Notes: generated by a model from the letters alone, not told the origin. A stretch of DNA of 64,000 nucleotides from Mycobacterium sp. IS-1590 (GCF_001500025.1 NZ_LQIW01000045.1:280421-344420); one strand, 5' to 3'; counted from the stretch's first letter, positions 15,823 through 25,450 are shown. Translations and numbers: made by a program.

Positions 15823-17311
15823 GATTGCGCGTCGCCGGACCCTCGAGAAGGGTTCCGTCCGGAGCAAAGCGGGACCCGTGCAGCGGGCACTCCCACGACT
15901 CATCGGCGTCATTCCAGTTGACGATGCCGCCCAGGTGCGGACAGACCGGCGAGACGCGATACTCGCGGCCGTCGACCACGCTGCGCGCCTCCAGGTCCCA
16001 CGGCGGGCCACTGACCACACCGCCCTCCTCGGGAGTGCGGTTGAGGATGCGGGTGACCGGCGTAATCCATCCGCGCGTCAGGTAGAGCGCCACCTGCGCG
16101 TTGGTCTGCATCGCCTTGGGGATGCCCGACAACTCGTGCGGGCTCCAGCTGTCGAAGGCCTGGGCCCAGTCCATCCGGCCGCCGAGGATGCGACTCGAGA
16201 GCGCCAGCGCGGCAGCGGTGCCGTTGGTCATGCCCCACTTGTCGAAACCCGTTGCCACGAAGATCTTGTCGTTGCCGGGCAGAATCGGCCCCACATAGGG
16301 CAATTCGTCGATGGGTGAGTAGTCCTGTGCGGACCAGTAGTGGGTCTGCATCGCCCCGGGGAAGTGCAGCTTCGTCCACTGGTCGAGTTCCTGAACCGAC
16401 GACGCCGGACTCTTCTCATGGCCGACGGGATGTCCCGCGCCACCGGCGATCAGCCGATCACCGTCGGGCGTCGGCGCGTAACGCAGCGACCTGGTCGGCG
16501 AGTCGGCCGAAATGTACATGCCCCTTGTGATGTTTCCGGGGACTTTGTAGGCCATGCAGTAAGAGCGTTGCGGTTTGAGGCGGGCGAAGAAGCCGCCGCG
16601 ATCCAGGATCGGGATGCCCGTCGCGAGGACGCATTGCTTGGCGTGCACGTCGAATTCGTCACCGGCGGCGGTGCGCACACCGAGGGCCAATTTGTCACCC
16701 TCGTTCGAAACCTTCTGCACCCGAACACCTTGCGCCAGCCGCCCGCCCCGTTCGTCGAGCTCGACCACCAAGCTGTCGAGCAGCGGCATCGGGTCGAACT
16801 GTGCCTGGTCGGCCAGCCGCACGGCGCCGTGGAACGGGAACGGCACATCGGCGTCGTCGACCCAGTCGACGTCCAACCCCGCGGCCTCACACGCCTCCAG
16901 CTCCTGGCGTACCGAGGAGACCCCCTTTTCGGATTGGGCGTAGGTGAACGCGTCCTCGCGTTGTACCGACAACCCGTGCGCCTCACAGTGCGCAACCAGC
17001 CACTCCAGGCCCTCGCGGTTACCCTCGACGTACTGCCTGGCGGTCCCGGGGCCGTGTTTGGAGACGATCTTCGACAGTTTGGTGCTCTGCAGCAGGCTGA
17101 TCTTGGCGGTGGTGTTGCCGGTGGCGCCGGCCCCGACTCGCTGCGCTTCGAGCACCAGTACGTCCTTGCCGGCGCGCGCCAACAGCACCGCGGTGATGAG
17201 GCCGGTGATTCCGGCGCCGACCACGACGACGTCGGCCGACCGGTCCGCTTCGACCAGCGGGTCGGGCGGTGTCGGCCGCTCGACGCGGTTTGCCAGCCAA
17301 AGAGATGTCAT
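15806..17311 (-). CDS. FAD-dependent oxidoreductase with C-terminal Rieske domain
   Basis: A 501-residue protein. The N-terminal Rossmann fold has VVVVGAGITGLITAVLLARAG with GxGxxG at 32-37, then a D-amino-acid-oxidase-like (DAO) domain to about residue 390. The C-terminal ~90 residues are a Rieske [2Fe-2S] domain: Cys457 and His459 in CPHLG, Cys475 and His478 in CPLHGSRF. Such fusions oxidise amines or similar substrates and pass electrons from the flavin to the cluster. The start is the ATG at 17311; the upstream frame lacks a ribosome site. Substrate is unknown and no partner reductase is adjacent. The 3' end overlaps the convergent membrane gene by 17 bases. Confidence 0.88.
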   Translation of the reverse strand: MTSLWLANRVERPTPPDPLVEADRSADVVVVGAGITGLITAVLLARAGKDVLVLEAQRVGAGATGNTTAKISLLQSTKLSKIVSKHGPGTARQYVEGNREGLEWLVAHCEAHGLSVQREDAFTYAQSEKGVSSVRQELEACEAAGLDVDWVDDADVPFPFHGAVRLADQAQFDPMPLLDSLVVELDERGGRLAQGVRVQKVSNEGDKLALGVRTAAGDEFDVHAKQCVLATGIPILDRGGFFARLKPQRSYCMAYKVPGNITRGMYISADSPTRSLRYAPTPDGDRLIAGGAGHPVGHEKSPASSVQELDQWTKLHFPGAMQTHYWSAQDYSPIDELPYVGPILPGNDKIFVATGFDKWGMTNGTAAALALSSRILGGRMDWAQAFDSWSPHELSGIPKAMQTNAQVALYLTRGWITPVTRILNRTPEEGGVVSGPPWDLEARSVVDGREYRVSPVCPHLGGIVNWNDADESWECPLHGSRFAPDGTLLEGPATRNLTAAQ

Positions 17312-17422
17312 GGCATTGCAGGTACCCGTTTGGCGCACGCCAAAACCGTGGCGGCCGAACGGGGTTCGCACCGGAGTGTCTGACCGGTTCCCGGTGGTCG
17401 GAGGACTATCGTGTGGTCCGTT

Positions 17423-19138
17423 ATGAGCGACCCATTGGGGTTGTCGATCGGGACGACGAACTTGGTCGCGGTACGCATCGACAATCGAGCCGATCAGCCC
17501 GTGCTCCGTCGTCCGGTATACACCGTGCCGGACGGCACTGTGATGTCCGGCTTCGTCGAGCGGGTGGGCGACGATGTGCCACTGGTCGCCGCGGACGGGT
17601 CGTCACACTCGGCCGACCGACTGTTGGTCGCCGCGCTCGCAGATCTCGTCGAAGCTGGCGGGCCGGCGTCATCCGATATCTCGGTCGCCGTCCCGGCGCA
17701 CTGGGGGCCGGCCACTCTGCGGACGCTGCGCAGCGCCCTGCGTGGTCATCCCATTTTCGGCGCCGATGGCACGATCACCCGACTCGTTTCGGATGGGAAG
17801 GCCTCGCTGACCGCGCTGCAGAGCGAGCTCGGCCTCCCGGCACAGGGTGTGGTGGCGCTGGTGGACTTCGGTGGCGGTGCAACCGGCATCACGCTGGCGG
17901 ATGCAGGCGACGCCTTCGAGCCCATCGACGAGACGACTCGTCATGCGGAGTTCTCCGGTGACTACGTGGACCAAGCCCTGCTCAGCCACGTCCTCGCCGG
18001 GCTCGCGGGTTCGGGAGGCGACGACCCCACGAGCACGGCAGCCGTGGGATCACTGTCGCGTCTGCGAGAAGACTGCCGCGACGCCAAGGAACGGTTGTCG
18101 ACGCACGAAGCCACCGATGTCGAGGTGCGGTTGCCGCATCATCACTCGGTGGTCCGGGTGACGCGAGAGGAACTCGAGGCTCTGGTCGCGGCACCACTGG
18201 ACGGTGTCCTGGCGGCGATTGATGACACGTTGCAGCGCAACAGAATTGGCTGGAAAGACATCGTCGCACTCGTTGCCGTCGGCGGTGGCGCCGGCATGCC
18301 GCTGATTCCACGGCGGCTGGCCGAGCACTGCGGCATACCGGTGTTCGCCACCGCGCGGCCAGGGTTGGACGCCGCGAAGGGCGCGGCGCTGATCGGCGCG
18401 TACACCTCGGCCGCCGAAGCGCGGACCGGCTTGGCGCCCGTGGTTCCCGCGGACGCCCCGACGGGTTTGGCGCCGGTGTCCCCGACGGAGGCCGAGCCGC
18501 CGGGATCGTCGACCTTTCGCGCGCTGGCCTGGTCGCAGGACGATGCGGCGGACGAGCCCGTGCCGTACACCGGCGCAGGGCCCTATGAAACGCCGTATGA
18601 CTCCGGGCCGATGCGCCCGCCGCCCGTGCAGTACGTGGGCCCGACGACGGGACCGATCGACGAACCCCGGATCTGGCAGCGGCTACCGGGGCTGGTGATG
18701 GGCGTGGCGGCCGCGATCGCAGTGGTCGCAGTGGGCGGAGTGGCGATCGCCCTGACCAGCGCGAGCGGCAACACCGGCGTGACCGAGGCACCGCGGACCG
18801 CACCGGTGCCGCCGCCGTCGGCGCCGGCGCCCGAACCGGTCGCACCCGAGACGCCGCCGCCGCCGGTCGAGACCGTCACGCTGACCGATGCTCCGCCCCC
18901 TCCGCCGGTGACCACCGAAGCGCCGCCACCTCCACCGACCACGACGGTCGTCACGACGACACAACCGACGACCACAACCACAACGACGACGACGACTACA
19001 ACCACCACGACGCCGACGACCACGACGACCACGACGACGACCACCACGCCGATGACGACCACTTATCTGACCGTGCCGTTCGTGCCGGTTCCGATACCGA
19101 TTCAGGTGCCGCAGAACCCTTACCAGCCGGCACCGTAG
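17423..19138 (+). CDS. Hsp70/actin-like membrane protein with Thr/Pro-rich tail (Rv0312-like)
   Basis: A 571-residue protein with a cytoplasmic Hsp70-type ATPase-like domain: phosphate-1 LGLSIGTTN (5-13), phosphate-2 VDFGGGATGITL, adenosine motif VAVGGGAGMPL. A linker carries STFRALAWSQDD (about 363-374), then one membrane helix (about 423-445) and an extracellular Pro/Thr tail with long Thr runs. It lacks an Hsp70 substrate-binding domain. The start is ATG 17423; a GTG 12 bases earlier is possible. Two close relatives lie at 56632-58332 and 60998-62776 beside ini genes. It probably acts at the membrane in sensing or in cell-envelope organisation; no activity is proven. The small exported cupin gene follows 25 bases later. 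Confidence 0.85.
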   Translation: MSDPLGLSIGTTNLVAVRIDNRADQPVLRRPVYTVPDGTVMSGFVERVGDDVPLVAADGSSHSADRLLVAALADLVEAGGPASSDISVAVPAHWGPATLRTLRSALRGHPIFGADGTITRLVSDGKASLTALQSELGLPAQGVVALVDFGGGATGITLADAGDAFEPIDETTRHAEFSGDYVDQALLSHVLAGLAGSGGDDPTSTAAVGSLSRLREDCRDAKERLSTHEATDVEVRLPHHHSVVRVTREELEALVAAPLDGVLAAIDDTLQRNRIGWKDIVALVAVGGGAGMPLIPRRLAEHCGIPVFATARPGLDAAKGAALIGAYTSAAEARTGLAPVVPADAPTGLAPVSPTEAEPPGSSTFRALAWSQDDAADEPVPYTGAGPYETPYDSGPMRPPPVQYVGPTTGPIDEPRIWQRLPGLVMGVAAAIAVVAVGGVAIALTSASGNTGVTEAPRTAPVPPPSAPAPEPVAPETPPPPVETVTLTDAPPPPPVTTEAPPPPPTTTVVTTTQPTTTTTTTTTTTTTTTPTTTTTTTTTTTPMTTTYLTVPFVPVPIPIQVPQNPYQPAP

Positions 19139-19163
19139 ATCCACCTGTGGAGATAATGCGGCG

Positions 19164-19607
19164 ATGAACCGGTTACTTTCCGTCGCGGCGGCCCTGGCGA
19201 TCACGGCGGCGGTGACAGCGCCGTCGGCGGCCGCCACCCCCGCCGAGGGCGACATCGAGCGCACCGACGTGGCGAAGGGCACGACAGATGCACCCATTGC
19301 GATAGTCGCCGTGGGCCAACCGACCACCCTCTACATACAGAACCTCGTGCTCGCCCCCGAGTCCAGCAGTGGTTGGCACACCCACCCCGGTCCGGAGCAC
19401 TCGGTGATCAACGGCGGCGAGGTGAGTCTGCAGACAGCCGGTGGCTGCATGCCTGCGGTATTCGGTGCCGGGCAGGCCATATTCGTGCCTGCCGGCGTCC
19501 CACATGTGGTGTCCAACAAGGGCTTTGAGCACGCAGAGGCGACGGTTACCTACACGTTGCCTGCCGACCGCGCGGTGCGGGACGACGCGCCGGCCGCCTG
19601 CCCGTAG
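19164..19607 (+). CDS. Exported cupin-domain protein
   Basis: A 147-residue protein with an N-terminal signal peptide of about 24 residues ending AAATPAEG, followed by a single cupin barrel. The first cupin motif is GWHTHPGPEHS (metal-binding His pair) and the second is AGVPHVVSNKG. It follows the Hsp70-like gene by 25 bases with GGAGATAA upstream, so it may be co-transcribed. Substrate or ligand is unknown; it is outside the membrane, where an exported cupin might bind or modify a metabolite. Confidence 0.8.
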   Translation: MNRLLSVAAALAITAAVTAPSAAATPAEGDIERTDVAKGTTDAPIAIVAVGQPTTLYIQNLVLAPESSSGWHTHPGPEHSVINGGEVSLQTAGGCMPAVFGAGQAIFVPAGVPHVVSNKGFEHAEATVTYTLPADRAVRDDAPAACP

Positions 19608-19609
19608 GG

Positions 19610-20815
19610 CTAACGCCCGTACGAGTAGTCCGGTTCGTGGAAGCGGTTGATGATCGGGATCCGCTCGATGATTCTGTCGCGTAGCCGTGGCTGCGGAGGC
19701 GGTACATAAGCAGGTGCCGGCGGTGGCGCGTAAACCGGTGCGGGCGGCGTGTACGCCGGGGCGGTGTCGACGGGGGCCGGCGGCGTGTAGACGGGTTCCG
19801 GTGCGGTGTACGCCGGTGCGGGCGGTACGTAAGCCGGTGGTTGGTAGACCGGTTCGACCGGGGGAGCGGCGGGCGGCGGCGGGGCTGCCACCGCGATGGT
19901 CTGTGCGACGACCGGCCTGGCCTCGGCCGGGGTCGTAGCGGCCTTCTTGCTGTGGATCTCGTTCTCGTCGGGCCGCGGCGCCTCTTCCGCGACGGCCTCA
20001 GCTGCCTTGTCGGCGGCGCGCGTCTCCTGGCGCGTGGATGTGTCTTCGCCCGTGAGGCTCAGGCCGACCGCCGTCGAGGTCGACACGACGAAGGTGACCA
20101 CCGCGGCGACGAGAACCGACGCCAGCGCCCCGATCCTCGACGGCCCCTTCGGCATCGCGGCGTCCAGCCCGTTGACCGCACGTGCCGAGGCCAGCGCCGC
20201 TCCGCGAGCCAACGCCAAGTCCGCTTCGGCGGCGGAGAACACGGGGGAGTCCGTCACGTCGCCGAGTGTGGAGGTGATGAGCTCGAGATCGCGGGCCGAC
20301 CCGACCACGAAGATGGCCTCCGGTCGCCAATGGTTGAGCTCGAGCATGGCGATCACGCTGCTGGGCAACTCGACGACGTCCGCGCCGTCAAGCGGCCGGG
20401 CGATGCGGTCGACGGTCACGGCCTCGCCGTTGACCATCGCGACCACCGCGGCGTCGGGTTCCACGATGCACACCGCGACGTCCTCGTAGTCGGCGATCTC
20501 GGCGATGCCCGCCGCCAGCACATCGCCCGCTTCGAGCTCGGAGATCGCGATCGCGTTGCCGTGACCGCGGGCGGTCAGGGCGTCCAGCACACCGGACGCC
20601 ACGGCTTCGGCTTCGCTGGTCCAGGTGACGCCGATGGCGTGGATCGGGCCGTCGACGACGTCGGCGAGCACCACATTGAGCAGATCGTCAGGGTCGACAT
20701 CCGAGTCGAAGTCCAACGATCCGCGGTCGACAGTGGCGCCCTCGCCGGTGGTGCCCTCGACGAGCACCCACCGAACCGTGCTGGACGTCATCGACAGGCC
20801 GAGCACGAGGTCCAT
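19610..20815 (-). CDS. Actin-like (DUF7159-type) single-pass membrane protein with Pro-rich tail
   Basis: A 401-residue protein starting at ATG 20815, preceded by GGGGA. The cytoplasmic domain begins LVLGLSMTSSTVRWVLVEG, resembling an actin/Hsp70 phosphate-1 loop, and ends with an ADLALARGAALASA segment also seen in its paralogue at 45544. A membrane helix lies around residues 226-250. The outer part has a charged segment and then a tail of repeated PPAPxYxPP units with Tyr (about 300-385). I place it with the Hsp70-like family as a degenerate relative; no ATPase activity is claimed. It converges on the cupin gene and diverges from the GH26/SpoIIE operon. Confidence 0.75.
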   Translation of the reverse strand: MDLVLGLSMTSSTVRWVLVEGTTGEGATVDRGSLDFDSDVDPDDLLNVVLADVVDGPIHAIGVTWTSEAEAVASGVLDALTARGHGNAIAISELEAGDVLAAGIAEIADYEDVAVCIVEPDAAVVAMVNGEAVTVDRIARPLDGADVVELPSSVIAMLELNHWRPEAIFVVGSARDLELITSTLGDVTDSPVFSAAEADLALARGAALASARAVNGLDAAMPKGPSRIGALASVLVAAVVTFVVSTSTAVGLSLTGEDTSTRQETRAADKAAEAVAEEAPRPDENEIHSKKAATTPAEARPVVAQTIAVAAPPPPAAPPVEPVYQPPAYVPPAPAYTAPEPVYTPPAPVDTAPAYTPPAPVYAPPPAPAYVPPPQPRLRDRIIERIPIINRFHEPDYSYGR

Positions 20816-21013
20816 ATCGTGTCCCCGTTCTTGCGGTGAATCAGGCCTTGAGGTTACCTCTCGCCTGACTCGGTACCCACTCAGCCGCGGCACCCAACGA
20901 TTGCGGCGGGGCCACGTATCCGACGATTGTGGCGGTGGCACGATGTGGAGTTTGCGACGATGGCGCGCGGGGGAAACATTTGCGTCACCGATGTGTGTGA
21001 GGGGGAGCAATAC

Positions 21014-21910
21014 GTGGACCCGCCGGCCGAGACGACTTCGGACCCGCGATCTCGGGTGCGCACCTCGTGCCTGCGCTTCGGGGTGAGCACGCCGGGCGGG
21101 TTCACGGCGGGGCGCGAGCTACAAGCGGTGGCCGATGCGGTCGGACACCGGCCCGAGCTGGTGATGGCGTTCGAGGATTTCTTTGCTCTACCCCCGGTGC
21201 CCGCGATGGCCGTGGCGGCGTACAGCGGCGCCGATCCCATCGTCTCGTGGGAGCCATGGTGCTGGACCGACGATCGGTCGCCGGCGGTCATGGAGTCGCT
21301 ACGCGCCGGGGCCCTCGACGACTACATCTACCGCTGGGCCGATGAGATCGGCGAATGGGGGAAGCGCACCTTCATCCGGTTCGCGCACGAGTTCAACGGC
21401 GACTGGTACCCCTGGACGCCCGCATGCGGCACTCCGCCGTCGGCGTACGTCGACGCGTGGCGGCATGTGCGCGACATCTTCACCGAGAGACATGTCGCGA
21501 ACGTGGAATGGATCTGGGCGCCCACCGTGCCCTCCGCGGGAAACTTGGCCGACTGGTATCCGGGCGACGAATACGTCGATGTGTTGGGCGTCGACGGATA
21601 CAACTGGGGCACCAGCCTGCCGTCCACCAGCTGGGTTGATCCCGAGCAACTCTTCGGAGCGGCCCTCGACGAGCTCAGGGCGATCGCCGCGGGCAAGCCC
21701 ATCCTGATTGCGGAGGTGGGTTGCGCCGAGTCCGGCGGTTGCAAATCCGAATGGATCGAGAACTTCATGGAATTCCTATGGCAGCAGCGCGATGTGATCG
21801 GATTCGTGTGGTTCGACCATGACAAGGAGACCGATTGGCGGATCGAGAGCACGCCGCAGTCCGCGGCCGCGATGGCCGGGGCGATGCGGGATCTGCGGTT
21901 GGTGTCATGA
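21014..21910 (+). CDS. GH26-like glycoside hydrolase
   Basis: A 298-residue protein. IRFAHEFNGDWYPW is the family 26 acid/base motif and ILIAEVGCAESGG holds the likely nucleophile Glu. GH26 enzymes cleave beta-mannan or related beta-linked glycans. I chose the GTG at 21014, preceded by GAGGGGGAG; the frame is open to 20927. With either start I see no signal peptide, so it may act in the cytoplasm or be exported by another route. It is the first gene of an operon in which each next start overlaps or closely follows: ATGA at the SpoIIE junction. It would process or trim the polymer made by the linked GT2, by analogy with cellulase genes in cellulose operons. Confidence 0.8.
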   Translation: MDPPAETTSDPRSRVRTSCLRFGVSTPGGFTAGRELQAVADAVGHRPELVMAFEDFFALPPVPAMAVAAYSGADPIVSWEPWCWTDDRSPAVMESLRAGALDDYIYRWADEIGEWGKRTFIRFAHEFNGDWYPWTPACGTPPSAYVDAWRHVRDIFTERHVANVEWIWAPTVPSAGNLADWYPGDEYVDVLGVDGYNWGTSLPSTSWVDPEQLFGAALDELRAIAAGKPILIAEVGCAESGGCKSEWIENFMEFLWQQRDVIGFVWFDHDKETDWRIESTPQSAAAMAGAMRDLRLVS

Positions 21911-23145
21911 CATCGGACGTGGCGCATGACCCCTTCGCGCTCCCGGCCGAGGTGGAGGAGCAGCGGCTGCACTCCCTGGCGCAACTGGACATTCTCGACA
22001 CCCCGGCCGAAGAGCGGTTCGATCGGATCATCCGGATGGCGCAACTGATCTTCGAGGTGCCGAGGGCATACATCAACTTCATCGACCGCGACCGGCAATG
22101 GTGCAAGCAGGCGGTGGGCGAGGGCCTGGAGATCAGCGGACCTCGCGAGACCTCGGTGTGTCGGGCCACCATCGCGCGGACCTATGACAAACCGTCGGAG
22201 CCGGCCCTGATCGTCGACGATCTGACTGCCGCGCCGGAATTCGCGGCGCTGCCCGCGATCGCGGCCGAGGACGGAATCCGGTTCTACGCCGGTTATCCGC
22301 TGTTCGGTCCCGGCGGCCACGCGGTCGGCACCTTCTGTATCTACGACCTGAAACCGCGTTCACTCGACGCCCGGCAGCGCGAGGTGTTCCGTGCGCTGGC
22401 CGTGTGGGCACAGCATGAACTCGAACGGTCCGATGACCTGGAACGTGCGGCCGCCATTCAGCGGCTGCTGCTGCCGCCGGAGATCGGCGACCTCCCGGGG
22501 TATTCCGTCTGTGCGATGTGTTCGCCCGCCTTCGCGGTCGGCGGCGACTTCTACGATTACTACCCCGTGCAGCGCGGCGCGGTGTTCACCGTCGCCGACG
22601 TGATGGGCAAGGGATTGGGGGCGGCGTTGCTGACCGCCAGCGTCCGGTCGGCGCTGAGGGGCGCGTCGCGCGCCGTCGACCAGGTCGCACACGATGCCGA
22701 CCTGTCGGCGGCAATCAACTCGGTCGCCAGTCAACTGGCCGAGGACTTCAGCCGCACAGACACTTTCGTGACGATATTTCACAGCCGGCTGGACACCACG
22801 ACCGGGCGGTTGCAATACGTCGACGCGGGCCACGGAATCGCCGCGGTGTTGAGGCGGGCGGGCACCGTCGAACGCCTGCCCACGGGTGGACTGCCGATGG
22901 GCGTCGTGCCCAACGACACCTGGAAGACTCAGGAGACCGTCTTGAATCCGGGAGACATGCTCGTCGTCGCATCCGACGGGTCGCTGGACCTGCTCGGCCG
23001 CAGCGCCGTGGAGCAGGACATACTGAATTACGTTGCCGAACACGCCAACCCGGGTGACCTTTGTGCGGGGGTAAGCGCTTTGACCACCAGCAAGCCGCCA
23101 CTGGACGACGTGACGTTGATAGCGGTCCGCCGGGACGACCTGTGA
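21907..23145 (+). CDS. GAF-SpoIIE (PP2C-type) serine phosphatase
   Basis: A 412-residue protein. Residues 15-165 form a GAF domain with a characteristic LDILDTPAEERFDRI entry. Residues 180-410 are a SpoIIE/RsbU phosphatase: VGGDFYDYY (211-219), DVMGKGLGAALL (231-242), DAGHG and an SDG motif with metal-binding acids. It would dephosphorylate a STAS anti-anti-sigma protein, and one is encoded downstream. Its ATG overlaps the GH26 stop (ATGA), and its own stop overlaps the GTG of the GT2 gene (GTGA). The GAF domain is the likely input sensor, ligand unknown. Confidence 0.9.
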   Translation: MTSDVAHDPFALPAEVEEQRLHSLAQLDILDTPAEERFDRIIRMAQLIFEVPRAYINFIDRDRQWCKQAVGEGLEISGPRETSVCRATIARTYDKPSEPALIVDDLTAAPEFAALPAIAAEDGIRFYAGYPLFGPGGHAVGTFCIYDLKPRSLDARQREVFRALAVWAQHELERSDDLERAAAIQRLLLPPEIGDLPGYSVCAMCSPAFAVGGDFYDYYPVQRGAVFTVADVMGKGLGAALLTASVRSALRGASRAVDQVAHDADLSAAINSVASQLAEDFSRTDTFVTIFHSRLDTTTGRLQYVDAGHGIAAVLRRAGTVERLPTGGLPMGVVPNDTWKTQETVLNPGDMLVVASDGSLDLLGRSAVEQDILNYVAEHANPGDLCAGVSALTTSKPPLDDVTLIAVRRDDL

Positions 23146-25112
23146 AACATCAACTTCCGCCCGAAGGGACCATGCCGTCTCCGTGGTTGCGGCTGTTGAT
23201 CGTGGTGACCGCCGTGCTGGGCATCAATTACGTTGTCTGGCGGTGGCTTGCCTCGACGAATTGGTCGGCCTGGTGGATCGCCGTACCGCTGGTGATGGCC
23301 GAGACCTACAGCCTGATCGACTCGCTGTTGTTCGGTATGACGATGTGGCGGCTGCGTCGTCGACCCCCGCCGCCGCCGCCTCGTGAGGATGCGACGGTCG
23401 ACGTGTTCATCACGACTTACAACGAGCCCATCGACATGGTGATCGCGACAGCCGAAGCCGCGCAACGCATTCGATTCCCGCACCAGACCTACATTCTCGA
23501 CGACGGGGAGCGGGATGAACTGGCGGAGGCGGCTGCCGAGCGGGGGATCGGCTACCTCGTCCGATCTTCGCATTGGCTGGACAAGCCGCGTCACGCCAAG
23601 GCGGGCAACCTCAACAACGCACTGCTGGAGACCGAAGGCGAGTTCATCCTGATCCTGGATGCGGACCAGGTGCCGGAGCCGGAGATCCTCGACCGCACAC
23701 TGGGGTACTTCCGCGACGAGAAGATGGCGTTGGTGCAGACGCCGCAATACTTCGTCAACGTCCCGTTCTCCGACCCGCTGGGCAGCCAGGCGCCACTGTT
23801 CTACGGTCCCATCCAGCAAGGCAAGGACGGCTGGAACGCCGCCTACTTCTGCGGTTCCAACGCGGTGCTGCGCCGCGACGCGCTGATGCAACTCGGCGTG
23901 ACGGGCTATGTCCGCGCGGTCGAAGACGGCATCAAACGCGCGCTCTACACCTCCCGAAAGATCCTCAAGCAGGCCAAGCGCAGGATCGGCAGGGACCAAC
24001 CGGACGTGCTGGCCGCCCTGACGAGCGTCGAGGACGCCGTGCACGAGTCCCGTGCCGCGCTCAAGAACAAGCAACCGCTGGCCGACATCACCTACCTGTT
24101 CCAGCAACGCGTCGACGCGGCGACAAAGAGCTTGGTTGACGCCGATGTCAGCGCCATGCGCGCCGACCTCGATGCCATCGCCGCGTTGAGTGGGCAGGGG
24201 GAACAACTCGACACCGCAGTCATCTTCGATGACGAGGCGCTGGAATCGCTGGCCGGACGGGACTGGTCACCGTTGGGGGCGCTGGAGTCGATCCGCACCA
24301 TGATCCGCGCGGTCGACGTCGGGAGGGACGACGAGGCCCAGCCGATGCTGCCGATGGCCACCATCTCCGTGACCGAGGACATGGCCACCTGCATGCGCAT
24401 GCACGCGCTCGGGTGGAAGTCGGCCTACCACCACGAGATCCTGGCCAAGGGGCTGGCGCCCGACGACGTGCGAACCATGCTCACGCAGCGGCTGCGTTGG
24501 GCGCAGGGCACGATTCAGGTGATGCTCAAGGAGAACCCACTGTTCGTCAAGGGGCTGAGCATCGGACAGCGCCTGATGTACTTCGCGACGATGTGGAGCT
24601 ACCTGGCCGGTTTCGCGGCGTTGGCCTACATCGCCGCCCCGGCGATCTTCCTGATCTTCAACGTGATGCCGGTGCAGGCATACAGCTGGGACTTCTTCGG
24701 GCGGTTGATTCCGTTCCTGATCCTCAACCAGCTCCTCTTCATCGTCGTCAGTAGAGGCACGCCCACCTGGCGTGGCCAGCAGTACAGCCTTGCGCTGTTC
24801 CCGGTGTGGATCAAGGCGTGTATCACGGCATTTCGAAATGTCTACTTCGACCGGCCCCTCGGCTTTGCGGTGACACCCAAGACGCGGCAGGGCGCGGGCG
24901 CCATCCCGTGGGGATTGGTGAAATGGCAGATCGCCGCCATGGTGCTGCTGGTGGTCGCCTCGGTCATCGGGATCGTCCAACTGTATTTCGGCGCAATCTC
25001 GGTGCTGGGCGTCGGAGTGAATCTATTCTGGGTGCTCTTCGACCTGATCATCCTGAGCGTGGTGTTCCAGGCGGTGCGGTATCGCGGCCATGAAGCGGAA
25101 GGTGAGAAGTGA
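23142..25112 (+). CDS. Cellulose-synthase-like GT2 polysaccharide synthase
   Basis: A 656-residue membrane glycosyltransferase. Two N-terminal helices (16-36, 43-67), then a GT2 domain: VFITTYNEP (88-96), DDG (120-122), DAD (173-175), TED (411-413) and QRLRW (449-453), the processive synthase signature. Four to five C-terminal helices form the polymer channel. An unusual ~150-residue helical, charged insertion sits at about 255-405, between GSNAVLRRDAL and TED. There is no PilZ domain, so no c-di-GMP control in cis. The start is GTG 23142, overlapping the previous stop; ATG 23172 is an alternative. It would make a beta-linked exopolysaccharide, the sugar being unknown. Confidence 0.88.
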   Translation: MKHQLPPEGTMPSPWLRLLIVVTAVLGINYVVWRWLASTNWSAWWIAVPLVMAETYSLIDSLLFGMTMWRLRRRPPPPPPREDATVDVFITTYNEPIDMVIATAEAAQRIRFPHQTYILDDGERDELAEAAAERGIGYLVRSSHWLDKPRHAKAGNLNNALLETEGEFILILDADQVPEPEILDRTLGYFRDEKMALVQTPQYFVNVPFSDPLGSQAPLFYGPIQQGKDGWNAAYFCGSNAVLRRDALMQLGVTGYVRAVEDGIKRALYTSRKILKQAKRRIGRDQPDVLAALTSVEDAVHESRAALKNKQPLADITYLFQQRVDAATKSLVDADVSAMRADLDAIAALSGQGEQLDTAVIFDDEALESLAGRDWSPLGALESIRTMIRAVDVGRDDEAQPMLPMATISVTEDMATCMRMHALGWKSAYHHEILAKGLAPDDVRTMLTQRLRWAQGTIQVMLKENPLFVKGLSIGQRLMYFATMWSYLAGFAALAYIAAPAIFLIFNVMPVQAYSWDFFGRLIPFLILNQLLFIVVSRGTPTWRGQQYSLALFPVWIKACITAFRNVYFDRPLGFAVTPKTRQGAGAIPWGLVKWQIAAMVLLVVASVIGIVQLYFGAISVLGVGVNLFWVLFDLIILSVVFQAVRYRGHEAEGEK

Positions 25113-25441
25113 CCGGATCGACTAGGCGTACAACATCTTCGGGTGCAGTGGTGGTCAAGCCCGAGGGGCGGCTGAACATGGTGGCGGCGCCGGCGCTGCG
25201 TAAGGAACTACACGGCCTCATCGAGGGCGGCAACACCCGGCTGGTCGTGGATCTGTCGGCAACGGAGTTCATCGACTCGTCGGGTCTCGGGGCGCTGATC
25301 TCCGGACTCAAGCTTGCGAGGCAGGCCGGAGGGGATCTGAGAATCGCGGCGCCCACCACGCAGGTGGAGACCGTGTTGTCGCTGACGAACCTGGACCGAG
25401 TGCTGCGCGCACATCCCACCGCCGACGCCGCATTCGACTAG
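25109..25441 (+). CDS. STAS-domain anti-anti-sigma factor
   Basis: A 110-residue STAS domain protein. The conserved phosphorylation segment FIDSSGLGALISGLKLA includes the DSSG motif whose Ser is phosphorylated by the kinase/anti-sigma partner and dephosphorylated by a SpoIIE phosphatase (family knowledge). It starts with GTG at 25109, overlapping the GT2 stop (GTGA). The kinase/anti-sigma-like protein follows 9 bases later. Together they form a complete partner-switching module. Confidence 0.88.
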   Translation: MTGSTRRTTSSGAVVVKPEGRLNMVAAPALRKELHGLIEGGNTRLVVDLSATEFIDSSGLGALISGLKLARQAGGDLRIAAPTTQVETVLSLTNLDRVLRAHPTADAAFD

Positions 25442-25450
25442 AAGCGACCG

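Noticed and set aside
18840..19050. Repeated ACC/ACG triplets resembling a satellite or CRISPR-like repeat
   Set aside because: They are Thr codons in the tail of the Hsp70-like gene; units have no spacers and match the protein reading frame. The same applies to the Thr run at about 61020-61200.
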